From Ilumatobacteraceae bacterium (GTDB taxonomy: Bacteria; Actinomycetota; Acidimicrobiia; Acidimicrobiales; Ilumatobacteraceae): DNA of 7,742 nt. This document shows positions 1-5,610 of the stretch, in pieces. The notes below the pieces were generated by a model, which saw only the letters and a program-made list of their open reading frames with translations, was not told the DNA's origin and did no database searches. Each line of letters begins with the position of its first letter. Position 1 is the stretch's first letter. The DNA lies in contig SKSP01000056.1 of NCBI GenBank assembly GCA_007122945.1, forward strand, positions 1 to 7,742, written 5' to 3'. The position numbers and the translations under genes were made by a program.

Positions 1-354
1 GTCGCGGTCGCGGCGCCCGGGCACCACGCCGTCGCGCCGCTCGCCCCTGATTCGCAGCTCGCCGGCCGCGACGAGCTGCTCCCGAACCTCGACGCGCTCG
101 ACGCCACCGGTGGCTATGTGGTCGTGTCGGGCACCGCCCCGGCCGCGGCCCTCGTCGCCGGCACGGTCGCGTCGGTGCTCGAGGTCGCCCCCGGTCTCAC
201 CGCCGACGAGGTCGCCGACCTGTTGCGGTCGACGGCCGTCACCGACGCCGACACGGGCGACGTCCTCCCCGCGGCACCCGACCCGGCATGGGGGGCCGGC
301 AAGCTCGACGTCACCGCCGCGGTGACCGCGGCCGCCGACGTCGCGAACCGCTGA
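1..354 (+). CDS. Subtilase (S8)-like protein, C-terminal part, catalytic Ser replaced by Ala
   Basis: The frame is open from base 1 and stops at TGA 352-354, giving the last 117 residues of a longer protein. Residues 1-7 (VAVAAPG) match the subtilase segment that precedes the active-site region. Residues 43-54 read SGTAPAAALVAG, which lines up with the family consensus SGTSxAAPxVAG. The rest, with LTADEVADLLRSTA and AWGAGKLDVTAAV, is the usual helix and C-terminal end of an S8 domain. The nucleophile position (residue 46) is Ala (GCC) and the Pro of AAP is Ala, so this copy looks catalytically dead. No frameshift explains this, because the flanking motif stays in frame. The protein ends soon after the domain, without the C-terminal membrane helix typical of mycosins. 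The Asp/His part of the triad and any signal peptide lie outside the window. The family assignment is fairly secure; function is unknown. Confidence 0.8.
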   Translation, partial: VAVAAPGHHAVAPLAPDSQLAGRDELLPNLDALDATGGYVVVSGTAPAAALVAGTVASVLEVAPGLTADEVADLLRSTAVTDADTGDVLPAAPDPAWGAGKLDVTAAVTAAADVANR

Positions 355-430
355 CCGCCCGATTCCGTGGTGGATCCTGTTCGCCCAGCAAACGCGCGCG
401 TCGTCAGAACCGGGGTCGGGGGCGGGTGAG
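355..430. other. Short spacer between convergent genes, no clear terminator
   Basis: These 76 bases separate the subtilase-like gene from the diguanylate cyclase gene, which point at each other. They contain a 10-bp palindrome, acgcgcgcgt (392-401), but no stem-loop with a T tract. A shared terminator would be expected here, but I cannot see a convincing one. Confidence 0.5.
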
Positions 431-1864
431 TCAGTCGGACCAGACGATGCGGTGCTTGCCGGTGGACTTGGCGGCGAGCAGGGCGGCGTCGGCGCGCTCG
501 ACGAGCGCCTCGCCGGTGACGCCACCGGTCGCCAGCTCGGTGCCGGTCGCGGTGGCGACCCCGACGCTCATCCCGATGGGGACGGACACGTCGCCGAGGC
601 CGATCGGGGAGTCGAACGCCGTCAGCAAGCGCTCGGCGAGCGCGCCGACGGCGGCGCGCTCCGAGGTCCGGGTGACCACGACGAACTCGTCGCCGCCGAC
701 GCGTGCCACGACGTCGTCGGTGCGCAGGCGGGCCCGCATCCGGTCGGCGGCGATCCGCAGCGCCCGATCGCCGGTCGGATGACCGTGGAGGTCGTTGACC
801 TGCTTGAAGTGGTCCAGATCACAGAACAGCACGCCGACGATCTCGGTCGTGGGGCGCCGGGCGACGTCCTGGAAGTGCTCGCTCAGCGCGAGTCGGTTCG
901 GCAGCCCGGTGACGGCGTCGAGGCGCGCCGCCCGCCGGAGCTCCTGGCGCGAGTGGGCCGAGCGGATGGCCAAGCCGACCAACCCGCGGATGCGATCGAG
1001 TCGGCGGAACACGTTCAGCCGGGGCCGGCCCGCGGCACGCCGCCACAGCACGACCACGCTGCGTCCCATGGCCGGATCGAGGGCGTCGCCGTCGGCGGCC
1101 ACCTCGATCGGGAGCGCCCAGCAGGCGACGGCGCCGGCGGCCTCCGCGGCCTCGCGCAACGTCGGATCGAGCGCGGAGAGATCGTGGTCGGCGACGGACT
1201 CGCCGGTCGTCAACCGGACGTGCCACGGTGATCGTCCGTCCTCGACCGCCGGCAGGGGATCGCCGTCGAGGGTGGGGGCGTCCGGGGAGGCGGCGACGGT
1301 GGCGAACCTCCGACCGTCCCACCCGAGTCCGATCACCGGCATCGAGTAGGGCGACTCGACCCCGATCAGCCGGACGATCGACGTCATCACCTCGTCGAGC
1401 GGCGCGTCGGCGACGATCCGCTCGATCGCCTCGTACAGCGAGCTCATCGGCCCGCTGGTGGTCACCGTCAGCACGATGCCCGGCAACGACGCGGGCGACG
1501 GGACGCGTCGGACCTCGCACGGCACCGTGTGCCCGTCGCGGTGCTGCAGGTCGAGCGGGAGCGGCGGGCCGATCCAGCCGGTGTCGAGACGTCCCGGTGA
1601 CGAGTACTCGCCGAACGCCTCGAGGGCCATCTCGAGCGATGCGGGCGCCAACACGTCGGTGATCGACCGGCCGACGTAGTCGTCGTACTCGAGGCCGACG
1701 ATCTCTGCCGCCGAGCGGCTCGCCCACCGGATCGTCCCCTCCAGGTCGATCACCACGTAGGGCTCGGGGCTGTCCTCGACGATCCTGCGGAAGAACGCGT
1801 CGTCGAACGCGTCCCGGAACGCCGCGTCCGCCGGGTTCCCGTCCGCTGGGTTCCCGTCCGTCAT
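431..1864 (-). CDS. PAS-GAF-GGDEF diguanylate cyclase
   Basis: A 477-residue protein starts at ATG 1864-1862. GAGGT on the minus strand lies about 7 nt before this ATG, which is why I prefer it to the longer open frame beginning at 1915. Domains in order: PAS at about residues 20-135 (PEPYVVIDLEGTIRWAS at its start), GAF-like at about 145-305 (ACWALPI, VVLWRR), and a complete GGDEF domain at about 312-477. The GGDEF domain keeps DAVTGLPNR, the metal-binding DLDHFKQVND (first Asp about 349), and GGDEF itself at 390-394. An RxxD inhibitory-site motif (RTDD, 381-384) sits just before it. It should therefore make cyclic di-GMP from two GTP and be product-inhibited, with PAS/GAF sensing an unknown signal. 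No signal peptide or membrane helix is visible, so it is probably cytoplasmic. No EAL domain follows. Its start lies 10 nt after the stop of the upstream lipoprotein gene, so the two are probably co-transcribed. Confidence 0.95.
   Translation of the reverse strand: MTDGNPADGNPADAAFRDAFDDAFFRRIVEDSPEPYVVIDLEGTIRWASRSAAEIVGLEYDDYVGRSITDVLAPASLEMALEAFGEYSSPGRLDTGWIGPPLPLDLQHRDGHTVPCEVRRVPSPASLPGIVLTVTTSGPMSSLYEAIERIVADAPLDEVMTSIVRLIGVESPYSMPVIGLGWDGRRFATVAASPDAPTLDGDPLPAVEDGRSPWHVRLTTGESVADHDLSALDPTLREAAEAAGAVACWALPIEVAADGDALDPAMGRSVVVLWRRAAGRPRLNVFRRLDRIRGLVGLAIRSAHSRQELRRAARLDAVTGLPNRLALSEHFQDVARRPTTEIVGVLFCDLDHFKQVNDLHGHPTGDRALRIAADRMRARLRTDDVVARVGGDEFVVVTRTSERAAVGALAERLLTAFDSPIGLGDVSVPIGMSVGVATATGTELATGGVTGEALVERADAALLAAKSTGKHRIVWSD
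1826..1855. repeat. 15-bp tandem duplication inside the start of the diguanylate cyclase gene
   Basis: Two adjacent 15-bp units, 1826-1840 and 1841-1855, differ at one base (gtccgccgggttccc and gtccgctgggttccc). They encode a doubled GNPAD motif near the N-terminus. The period is a multiple of three, so the frame is preserved. It lies in the unstructured segment ahead of the PAS domain and probably arose by slippage. Confidence 0.85.
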
Positions 1865-1874
1865 GCCGCTGACC

Positions 1875-2306
1875 TCACGCGCCGCTGTCGCGCATCGACC
1901 GCTCGAGGGGTGCACCGTCGTGATCGCCGAGTACGCAGAGGATCTCGCGGTCCTCGTCGTCGTTCCAGCCGTCGAGCGTCGGGACCATCCAGGTGTGGAA
2001 CAAGCCGGAGTCGAACGGGTTGTTGCCGACGTACGGCTCGAACGCGGCGAGACACACCCGTTGGGCGTGCTCCTCGAGCTCGGAGAAGCCGGGGTAGACG
2101 TCGGCCGGATGGTCCTCGACCGCGTAGATCTCGTGGGTGTGGGGGACGTCGCAGTCGACCACCGGCAGCTCGGTCACCTCCGCCCCGACCTCGTCGTCGA
2201 ACTTGAGACACGTGCCCGGGCCGGATTCGCCGAGCCCGAGCGGGTCCTCCGCGGTGGGTTCGTTCGGGTCGGGGTCGCTGCTGCACGCGACGCCGAGGCC
2301 CATCAC
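1875..2306 (-). CDS. Septum_form-like lipoprotein, start uncertain
   Basis: From GTG 2306 the frame encodes 143 residues: a short hydrophobic stretch ending in a lipobox-like LGVAC (Cys 8), an acidic Pro-rich linker, then a domain at about residues 30-130. That domain has GTCLKF, VVDCDVPHTHEIYAV, YPG, a Cys in QRVCLAAF, W and LCVL. The four Cys (33, 52, 85, 124) and the C-x-x-PH-x-x-E pattern match the actinobacterial Septum_form (PF13845-like) domain, whose biochemical role is not well defined. The encoded start is unsatisfactory. GTG 2306 leaves only seven residues before the lipobox Cys and has no clear Shine-Dalgarno. Upstream, the same frame stays open to TAG at 2421-2423 and encodes a good signal peptide (TRTIGATALIAVMGLG) without ATG, GTG or TTG. 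Either a rare start (CTG 2417) is used or there is an indel. The TGA at 1875-1877 overlaps the Shine-Dalgarno of the downstream cyclase gene. Confidence 0.75.
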   Translation of the reverse strand: MMGLGVACSSDPDPNEPTAEDPLGLGESGPGTCLKFDDEVGAEVTELPVVDCDVPHTHEIYAVEDHPADVYPGFSELEEHAQRVCLAAFEPYVGNNPFDSGLFHTWMVPTLDGWNDDEDREILCVLGDHDGAPLERSMRDSGA

Positions 2307-2417
2307 GGCGATCAGCGCCGTCGCGCCGATGGTTCGGGTCGAGCATCGACCGAGACGGATCGGCGCGCACCCGCGCGAGCGCCGGGAACGGGATGTCGTC
2401 TGGGTGCCGATGCGCAG

Positions 2418-2445
2418 AATCTACCCGGCCGGTGGGGCTCGTCGA
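2418..2445 (-). promoter_or_regulatory. Candidate promoter for the lipoprotein-diguanylate cyclase operon
   Basis: On the minus strand, TCGACG (2445-2440) and TAGATT (2423-2418) are separated by 16 nt. They resemble the -35 TTGACA (4 of 6) and the -10 TAnnnT of housekeeping promoters. Transcription would begin near 2411 and run leftward. The assignment is by eye in a GC-rich background. Confidence 0.35.
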
Positions 2446-2472
2446 GGCCGCGTCCGCACCCCCCTCATGGAG

Positions 2473-2478
2473 TACAGT
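2473..2478 (+). promoter_or_regulatory. Possible -10 element for the DUF4255 operon
   Basis: TACAGT fits TAnnnT and lies about 55 nt before the chosen start of the DUF4255 gene, in the intergenic space between divergent operons. No convincing -35 sits 16-18 nt upstream, so this is a weak call. Confidence 0.2.
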
Positions 2479-2533
2479 CGCGCCGTGGCCCGTGATCGAG
2501 CGGGGCCGGATCGTTCGCGCGTGGGGAGGCGGT

Positions 2534-3301
2534 GTGCTCGACCTGATCGACGAGAGCATCGAGGCGTTCTTCCGAGCGACCGTGCCCCTCGGTGCCACCG
2601 ACGTCGACGTGTCGTTCGAGCCGCCCGAGCGCGACTGGTCCTCCAAGCTGAACCGGCCCACCGTCAACGCGTTCTTGTGGGACATCCGTCGCGGTGGCAG
2701 CCGGTCCAAGAGCGGGATGGACACGTTCGAGCGCAACGGCGAGGTCGTGCGCCGGATGGCCCTGCCCGCCATCGAGCTCCGCTACGTGGTGACGGCGTGG
2801 ACGTCCGACCACGGCGACGAGCGGGCGTTGCTCGCCGGACTGATGCGCACGATCCTGGCGCACGGACGGATCCCAGAGGACTACCTCGCCGACTCCCTCG
2901 TCGGGCTGGGCGCGCCGGAGATCTTCATGGCGCGGTCCGGCGAGGAGCACGTCGACGTCTTCCGCGCGCTCGACGGCCAGCTGAAGCCCGGCATCAACAT
3001 GATCGTGCACACCAAGGTCGACACCGGCGTCGTCGTCCCCGCCGGCCCGCCCACCGGCGGAGTCGACCTGGCCACGTCCGACCGGACGGGCACGGCGCGC
3101 TCCGAGACGCGCAAGGTGGCCGGGGAGATCCTCGATCCCGACGCGGTCGGAGCGGCGGTCCGTTCGCCGAGTGGCGGCACCACGGTCAACACGGCCGGAC
3201 AGTTCCTCGTCCGGGCCCGCCCGGGCGACGAGGTCGTGATCGAGACCGATCCGCCACGCACCGTCACCGTTCCCGAGACCGGTGGGATCCGCGTCACGTG
3301 A
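2534..3301 (+). CDS. DUF4255 (Pvc16/Afp16-like) contractile injection system protein with extra C-terminal beta domain
   Basis: A 255-residue protein. I chose GTG 2534 because GGGGAGG lies just upstream and because the protein then begins with LIDESIEAFFRATV, the normal beginning of the family. A longer in-frame ATG at 2393 adds about 47 residues of non-family sequence. Residues 1 to about 165 carry DUF4255 hallmarks: DVDVSFEPP, a conserved RPTVNAFLWDIR, ALPAIELRYVVTAWT, and a helical region with an HGRIPEDYL-like segment. In Pvc/Afp and related phage-tail-like particles, this family caps or terminates the tail tube and sheath. Residues about 195-255 form a short beta-rich module (VAGEILDPDAV, TTVNTAGQFLVRARPGDEV) resembling a carboxypeptidase-regulatory-like fold, related in style to the modules of the next two genes. 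The gene is the first of a tightly packed rightward cluster. Its TGA overlaps a GTG (GTGA 3298-3301) that opens the repeat array. The family call is strong; the particle role is inferred from homologues. Confidence 0.88.
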   Translation: MLDLIDESIEAFFRATVPLGATDVDVSFEPPERDWSSKLNRPTVNAFLWDIRRGGSRSKSGMDTFERNGEVVRRMALPAIELRYVVTAWTSDHGDERALLAGLMRTILAHGRIPEDYLADSLVGLGAPEIFMARSGEEHVDVFRALDGQLKPGINMIVHTKVDTGVVVPAGPPTGGVDLATSDRTGTARSETRKVAGEILDPDAVGAAVRSPSGGTTVNTAGQFLVRARPGDEVVIETDPPRTVTVPETGGIRVT

Positions 3302-3371
3302 CGGCCGGGTCATGAGGATCAGGTCGTGAGGATCAGGTCGTGAGGTTCGGGTCGTGAGGATCGGGTCGTGA
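3298..3371 (+). promoter_or_regulatory. Chain of five overlapping 5-codon mini-ORFs (putative translational relay)
   Basis: Five mini-ORFs occupy 3298-3315 (MTAGS), 3312-3329 (MRIRS), 3326-3343 (MRIRS), 3340-3357 (MRFGS) and 3354-3371 (MRIGS). Each TGA overlaps the next start as ATGA or GTGA, the arrangement used for termination-reinitiation coupling. The DUF4255 stop overlaps the first start, and the last stop overlaps the GTG of gene A. A GAGG lies 8 nt before the starts at 3326, 3340, 3354 and 3368. The geometry is seen directly; a regulatory role is inferred. Confidence 0.55.
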
Positions 3372-3377
3372 GGACCG
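3298..3377 (+). repeat. 14-bp tandem repeat array between DUF4255 and membrane gene A
   Basis: The array has a 14-nt period with consensus GTGAGGATCRGGTC. Units begin at 3298 (degenerate, about 11 of 14 matching), 3312, 3326, 3340 and 3354, and a partial sixth unit begins at 3368. In the phase GGTCGTGAGGATCR, five near-identical units span 3308-3377. The first unit includes the stop codon of the DUF4255 gene, and the last supplies the start codon of gene A. Units differ by single substitutions, which fits slippage expansion. Confidence 0.95.
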
Positions 3378-5608
3378 AGCTGGGCGTCACCCACCTCTCG
3401 GTCGACCCCGGGAGCCCGGCGCGCATCGAGATCGAGGTCACCAACGTCTCAGAGGTCATCGACGGGGTCACCGCGATCGTCGACGGGATCGACCAGACGT
3501 GGATCCGCTTCGACTCGCCCGTCGTCTCGCTGTTCCCCGGTGTCACCACCACGATCGGGTTCACGATCGACCTGCCCCCGACCTGCCCTGCCGGCGACTA
3601 CCTCGTCGTCGTCCGGGTCGTGTCGACGATCGATCCGGAACGCCAGACCGTCCACGACTTCTGGATCAGCGTCGCGGCCGTCGTCGGCTTCGGACTCGAA
3701 CTGCGTCCACGCGTGATCACGGCCGGGTCGTCGGCTGCCATCGAGGCGACGATCGTGAACGAGGGCAACGTCGATGCGCCGGTGTTCGTCACCGCCATCG
3801 ACCGCACACGCGAGGCCGACTGCGTCGTCGAACCGCCCGAGGTGGTCGTCCCCGAAGGCGGTGAGGCGAGGGTCGGCATCCAGATGCGCGGCCCGCGCCC
3901 GTGGTTCGGCCAGGCGCCGATCCGCACGATCGTCGTCACCGCGATCCACGACGACGTCGAGGTCGAGGAACTGGCGACGTTCACCCAGAAGCCACGGATC
4001 GCCCGTGGCGTCGTGACCGCGCTCATCCTCGCCGGCATCGTCGCGCTGTGGGCGACGATCTTCCTGCTCGTGGTGGCCGCGCTGGGGTCGGGAGACGACC
4101 CGGCAAAGGCGACCGCCACCGACTTCAACACCGGGGGAGCGGCGAACGTGGCCCTGGCGGCGATCGCCGGGACGACCGAGGGCCAGGTGTTCGCGTCGAC
4201 GACCGGCGAGGGCATCCCGCGCATCACCGTCGAGGCGTTCCGCGTCCGCCAGACCGGTGAACTGCTCGCCTCCGGGTCGGCGGCCACCGACGACGACGGC
4301 GCGTACTCGTTGTCGAGCCTCATCCCCGGCACGTACGTGCTGCGCTTCAGCGCCGAGGGCTACGACGACATCTGGTACCCGTCGGGCGCGAGCGCGGAGG
4401 AGGCCGCCGCGATCCCCGTCGGCCCGACCGAGACCGTCAGCGGGCTCGACGTCGTGCTGACCGGCGAGCCGGGCGCGTTCGTCGGCGCGATCACCGTGCC
4501 CGAGACCGTCCAGGCCGCGCCGACGCTGACGGTCACGGCGACGTTGCTCGACGGCGACGGCGACCCGGACGCGGACGGCGATGCGGCCGGCGACGTGGCG
4601 ACGTTCACCCAGCAGACCGAGGCCGACATCCGTCTCGAAGGCCTGCCGACACCGGGCACCTACCGGATCCGCGTCGAGGGTGCCGACTTCGAGCCGCAGG
4701 TGTTCGAGGAATCGCTCGAGGGCGGCGAGGTCAAGGTGCTCAACACCGTGCGGATGGGGGCTGCGCTGGGCAGCATCTCGGGCGTGGCCGTCGACGCCGA
4801 CGGGCAGCCACTCGGCAACGTCGTCGTCACCGTGAGCGGCGGCGACGTCGAACGCGAGGTCACCACCCCGACGAGCGGCAACGTCGGGCAGTTCCAGGTG
4901 ATCGGGCTCGAGACCCCCAACACCTACGTGCTGACCTTCGAGCTCGACGGCTACAGCGGACAGACGATCGCCCTCGACGTGCTGGCCGGCGAGGACCGCA
5001 CCGGGATCACCGCCCTGTTGATCGGCGGCCTCGGCTCGGTGTCGGGCACGGTGCGCGACACCGACGGAAACCCGCTCGGCGACGTCGACGTCGCCGTCGC
5101 CGGCAACGAGTTCGAGGCGTCGACCACGACCCTCACCGCGGGCGACGACGGCGGCGGGGTCGGCTCGTACTCGATCAGCGGCATCCCGGTGCCGGGGGTC
5201 TACACGCTCACGTTCGACGCCGACGGGTTCGTCGCCGAGACGCTCGAGGTCGGGTTCCTCGCCGCCGGGCCCGCGCCCCCGACCGACGTCGTGCTGCGGT
5301 CCGACGTCGGCGAGATCAGCGGCACCGTCAGCGGCGGTGGCATCCCGCTCGGCGACGTCCGGGTCGAGCTCAGCGACGGTGTCGCCGTGCGCTCCACCTC
5401 GACCGCGACGGCACCCGCGGGCGCGTTCCGCTTCGACACCGTCGTGCCCGGTACCTACACGCTGCGCGTCGAGGCCGAGGGGTTCGCCGAGCGCGTCGTG
5501 CTGGTGCGCGTCGCCGAGGGCGAGGCCATCGGGCGCGACATCGACCTGGTCCCCGCCCCGACGGTCGGCGTCACCGCGCCTCCCGCACCGCCGGCGGAGG
5601 AGAGCTGA
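3368..5608 (+). CDS. Single-pass membrane protein A: Ig-like N-terminal domains, membrane helix, five carboxypeptidase-regulatory-like modules
   Basis: A 746-residue protein starting at GTG 3368. The start is supported by gapless alignment with the paralogue downstream and by GAGG 8 nt upstream. Residues 1 to about 210 form two beta-sandwich domains of the NEW3/COG1470 kind (FPG 56-58, NEGN 131-134, EPPEV 155-159, WFGQ 179-182). A basic ATFTQKPRIAR segment (203-213) leads into one membrane helix at about 214-239, followed by an acidic, Gly-rich stretch. There is no signal peptide, and by the positive-inside rule the N-terminus is cytoplasmic and the C-terminus outside. Residues 268-731 hold five beta modules, then a Pro-rich tail. 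No catalytic motif is visible. In actinobacterial CIS loci, genes of this kind, often annotated 'hydrolytic protein', sit beside the particle genes as I remember it, and a membrane protein (CisA) has been reported for Streptomyces CIS. Homology to CisA is not shown here. A role in anchoring or contacting the membrane is inference. Confidence 0.85.
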   Translation: MRTELGVTHLSVDPGSPARIEIEVTNVSEVIDGVTAIVDGIDQTWIRFDSPVVSLFPGVTTTIGFTIDLPPTCPAGDYLVVVRVVSTIDPERQTVHDFWISVAAVVGFGLELRPRVITAGSSAAIEATIVNEGNVDAPVFVTAIDRTREADCVVEPPEVVVPEGGEARVGIQMRGPRPWFGQAPIRTIVVTAIHDDVEVEELATFTQKPRIARGVVTALILAGIVALWATIFLLVVAALGSGDDPAKATATDFNTGGAANVALAAIAGTTEGQVFASTTGEGIPRITVEAFRVRQTGELLASGSAATDDDGAYSLSSLIPGTYVLRFSAEGYDDIWYPSGASAEEAAAIPVGPTETVSGLDVVLTGEPGAFVGAITVPETVQAAPTLTVTATLLDGDGDPDADGDAAGDVATFTQQTEADIRLEGLPTPGTYRIRVEGADFEPQVFEESLEGGEVKVLNTVRMGAALGSISGVAVDADGQPLGNVVVTVSGGDVEREVTTPTSGNVGQFQVIGLETPNTYVLTFELDGYSGQTIALDVLAGEDRTGITALLIGGLGSVSGTVRDTDGNPLGDVDVAVAGNEFEASTTTLTAGDDGGGVGSYSISGIPVPGVYTLTFDADGFVAETLEVGFLAAGPAPPTDVVLRSDVGEISGTVSGGGIPLGDVRVELSDGVAVRSTSTATAPAGAFRFDTVVPGTYTLRVEAEGFAERVVLVRVAEGEAIGRDIDLVPAPTVGVTAPPAPPAEES
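4169..5560 (+). repeat. Five carboxypeptidase-regulatory-like beta modules in protein A
   Basis: Approximate modules are residues 268-366, 367-463, 464-553, 554-643 and 644-731. Most open with G-x-(I/V)-x-G-x-V and end with PG-T/V-Y-x-L-x-F/V followed by GF or GY. The first carries the family's DxIWY motif (333-337). Module 2 has an Asp-rich insertion at 395-409. The modules are diverged in sequence, so the array is old rather than a recent DNA expansion. Confidence 0.8.
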
Positions 5609-5610
5609 CC

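Noticed and set aside
392..401. Palindrome acgcgcgcgt as a terminator
   Set aside because: It is too short, has no loop and no following T tract, and such palindromes are common in this GC-rich DNA.
452..1231. Plus-strand open frame of 259 codons opposite the diguanylate cyclase
   Set aside because: It is antisense to clear GAF and GGDEF coding sequence and has no family features.
2393..2533. N-terminal extension of the DUF4255 protein from ATG 2393
   Set aside because: The added residues do not resemble the family, they would overlap the divergent promoter region, and GTG 2534 has a strong purine-rich site in front.
2137..3315. Long plus-strand open frame overlapping the lipoprotein and DUF4255 genes
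   Set aside because: It is a shifted frame over two recognisable genes, its product is Arg-rich low complexity, and it has no ribosome binding site of note.
3308..3377. CRISPR-like repeat
   Set aside because: The 14-bp units are directly adjacent with no spacers, so this is a simple tandem array.
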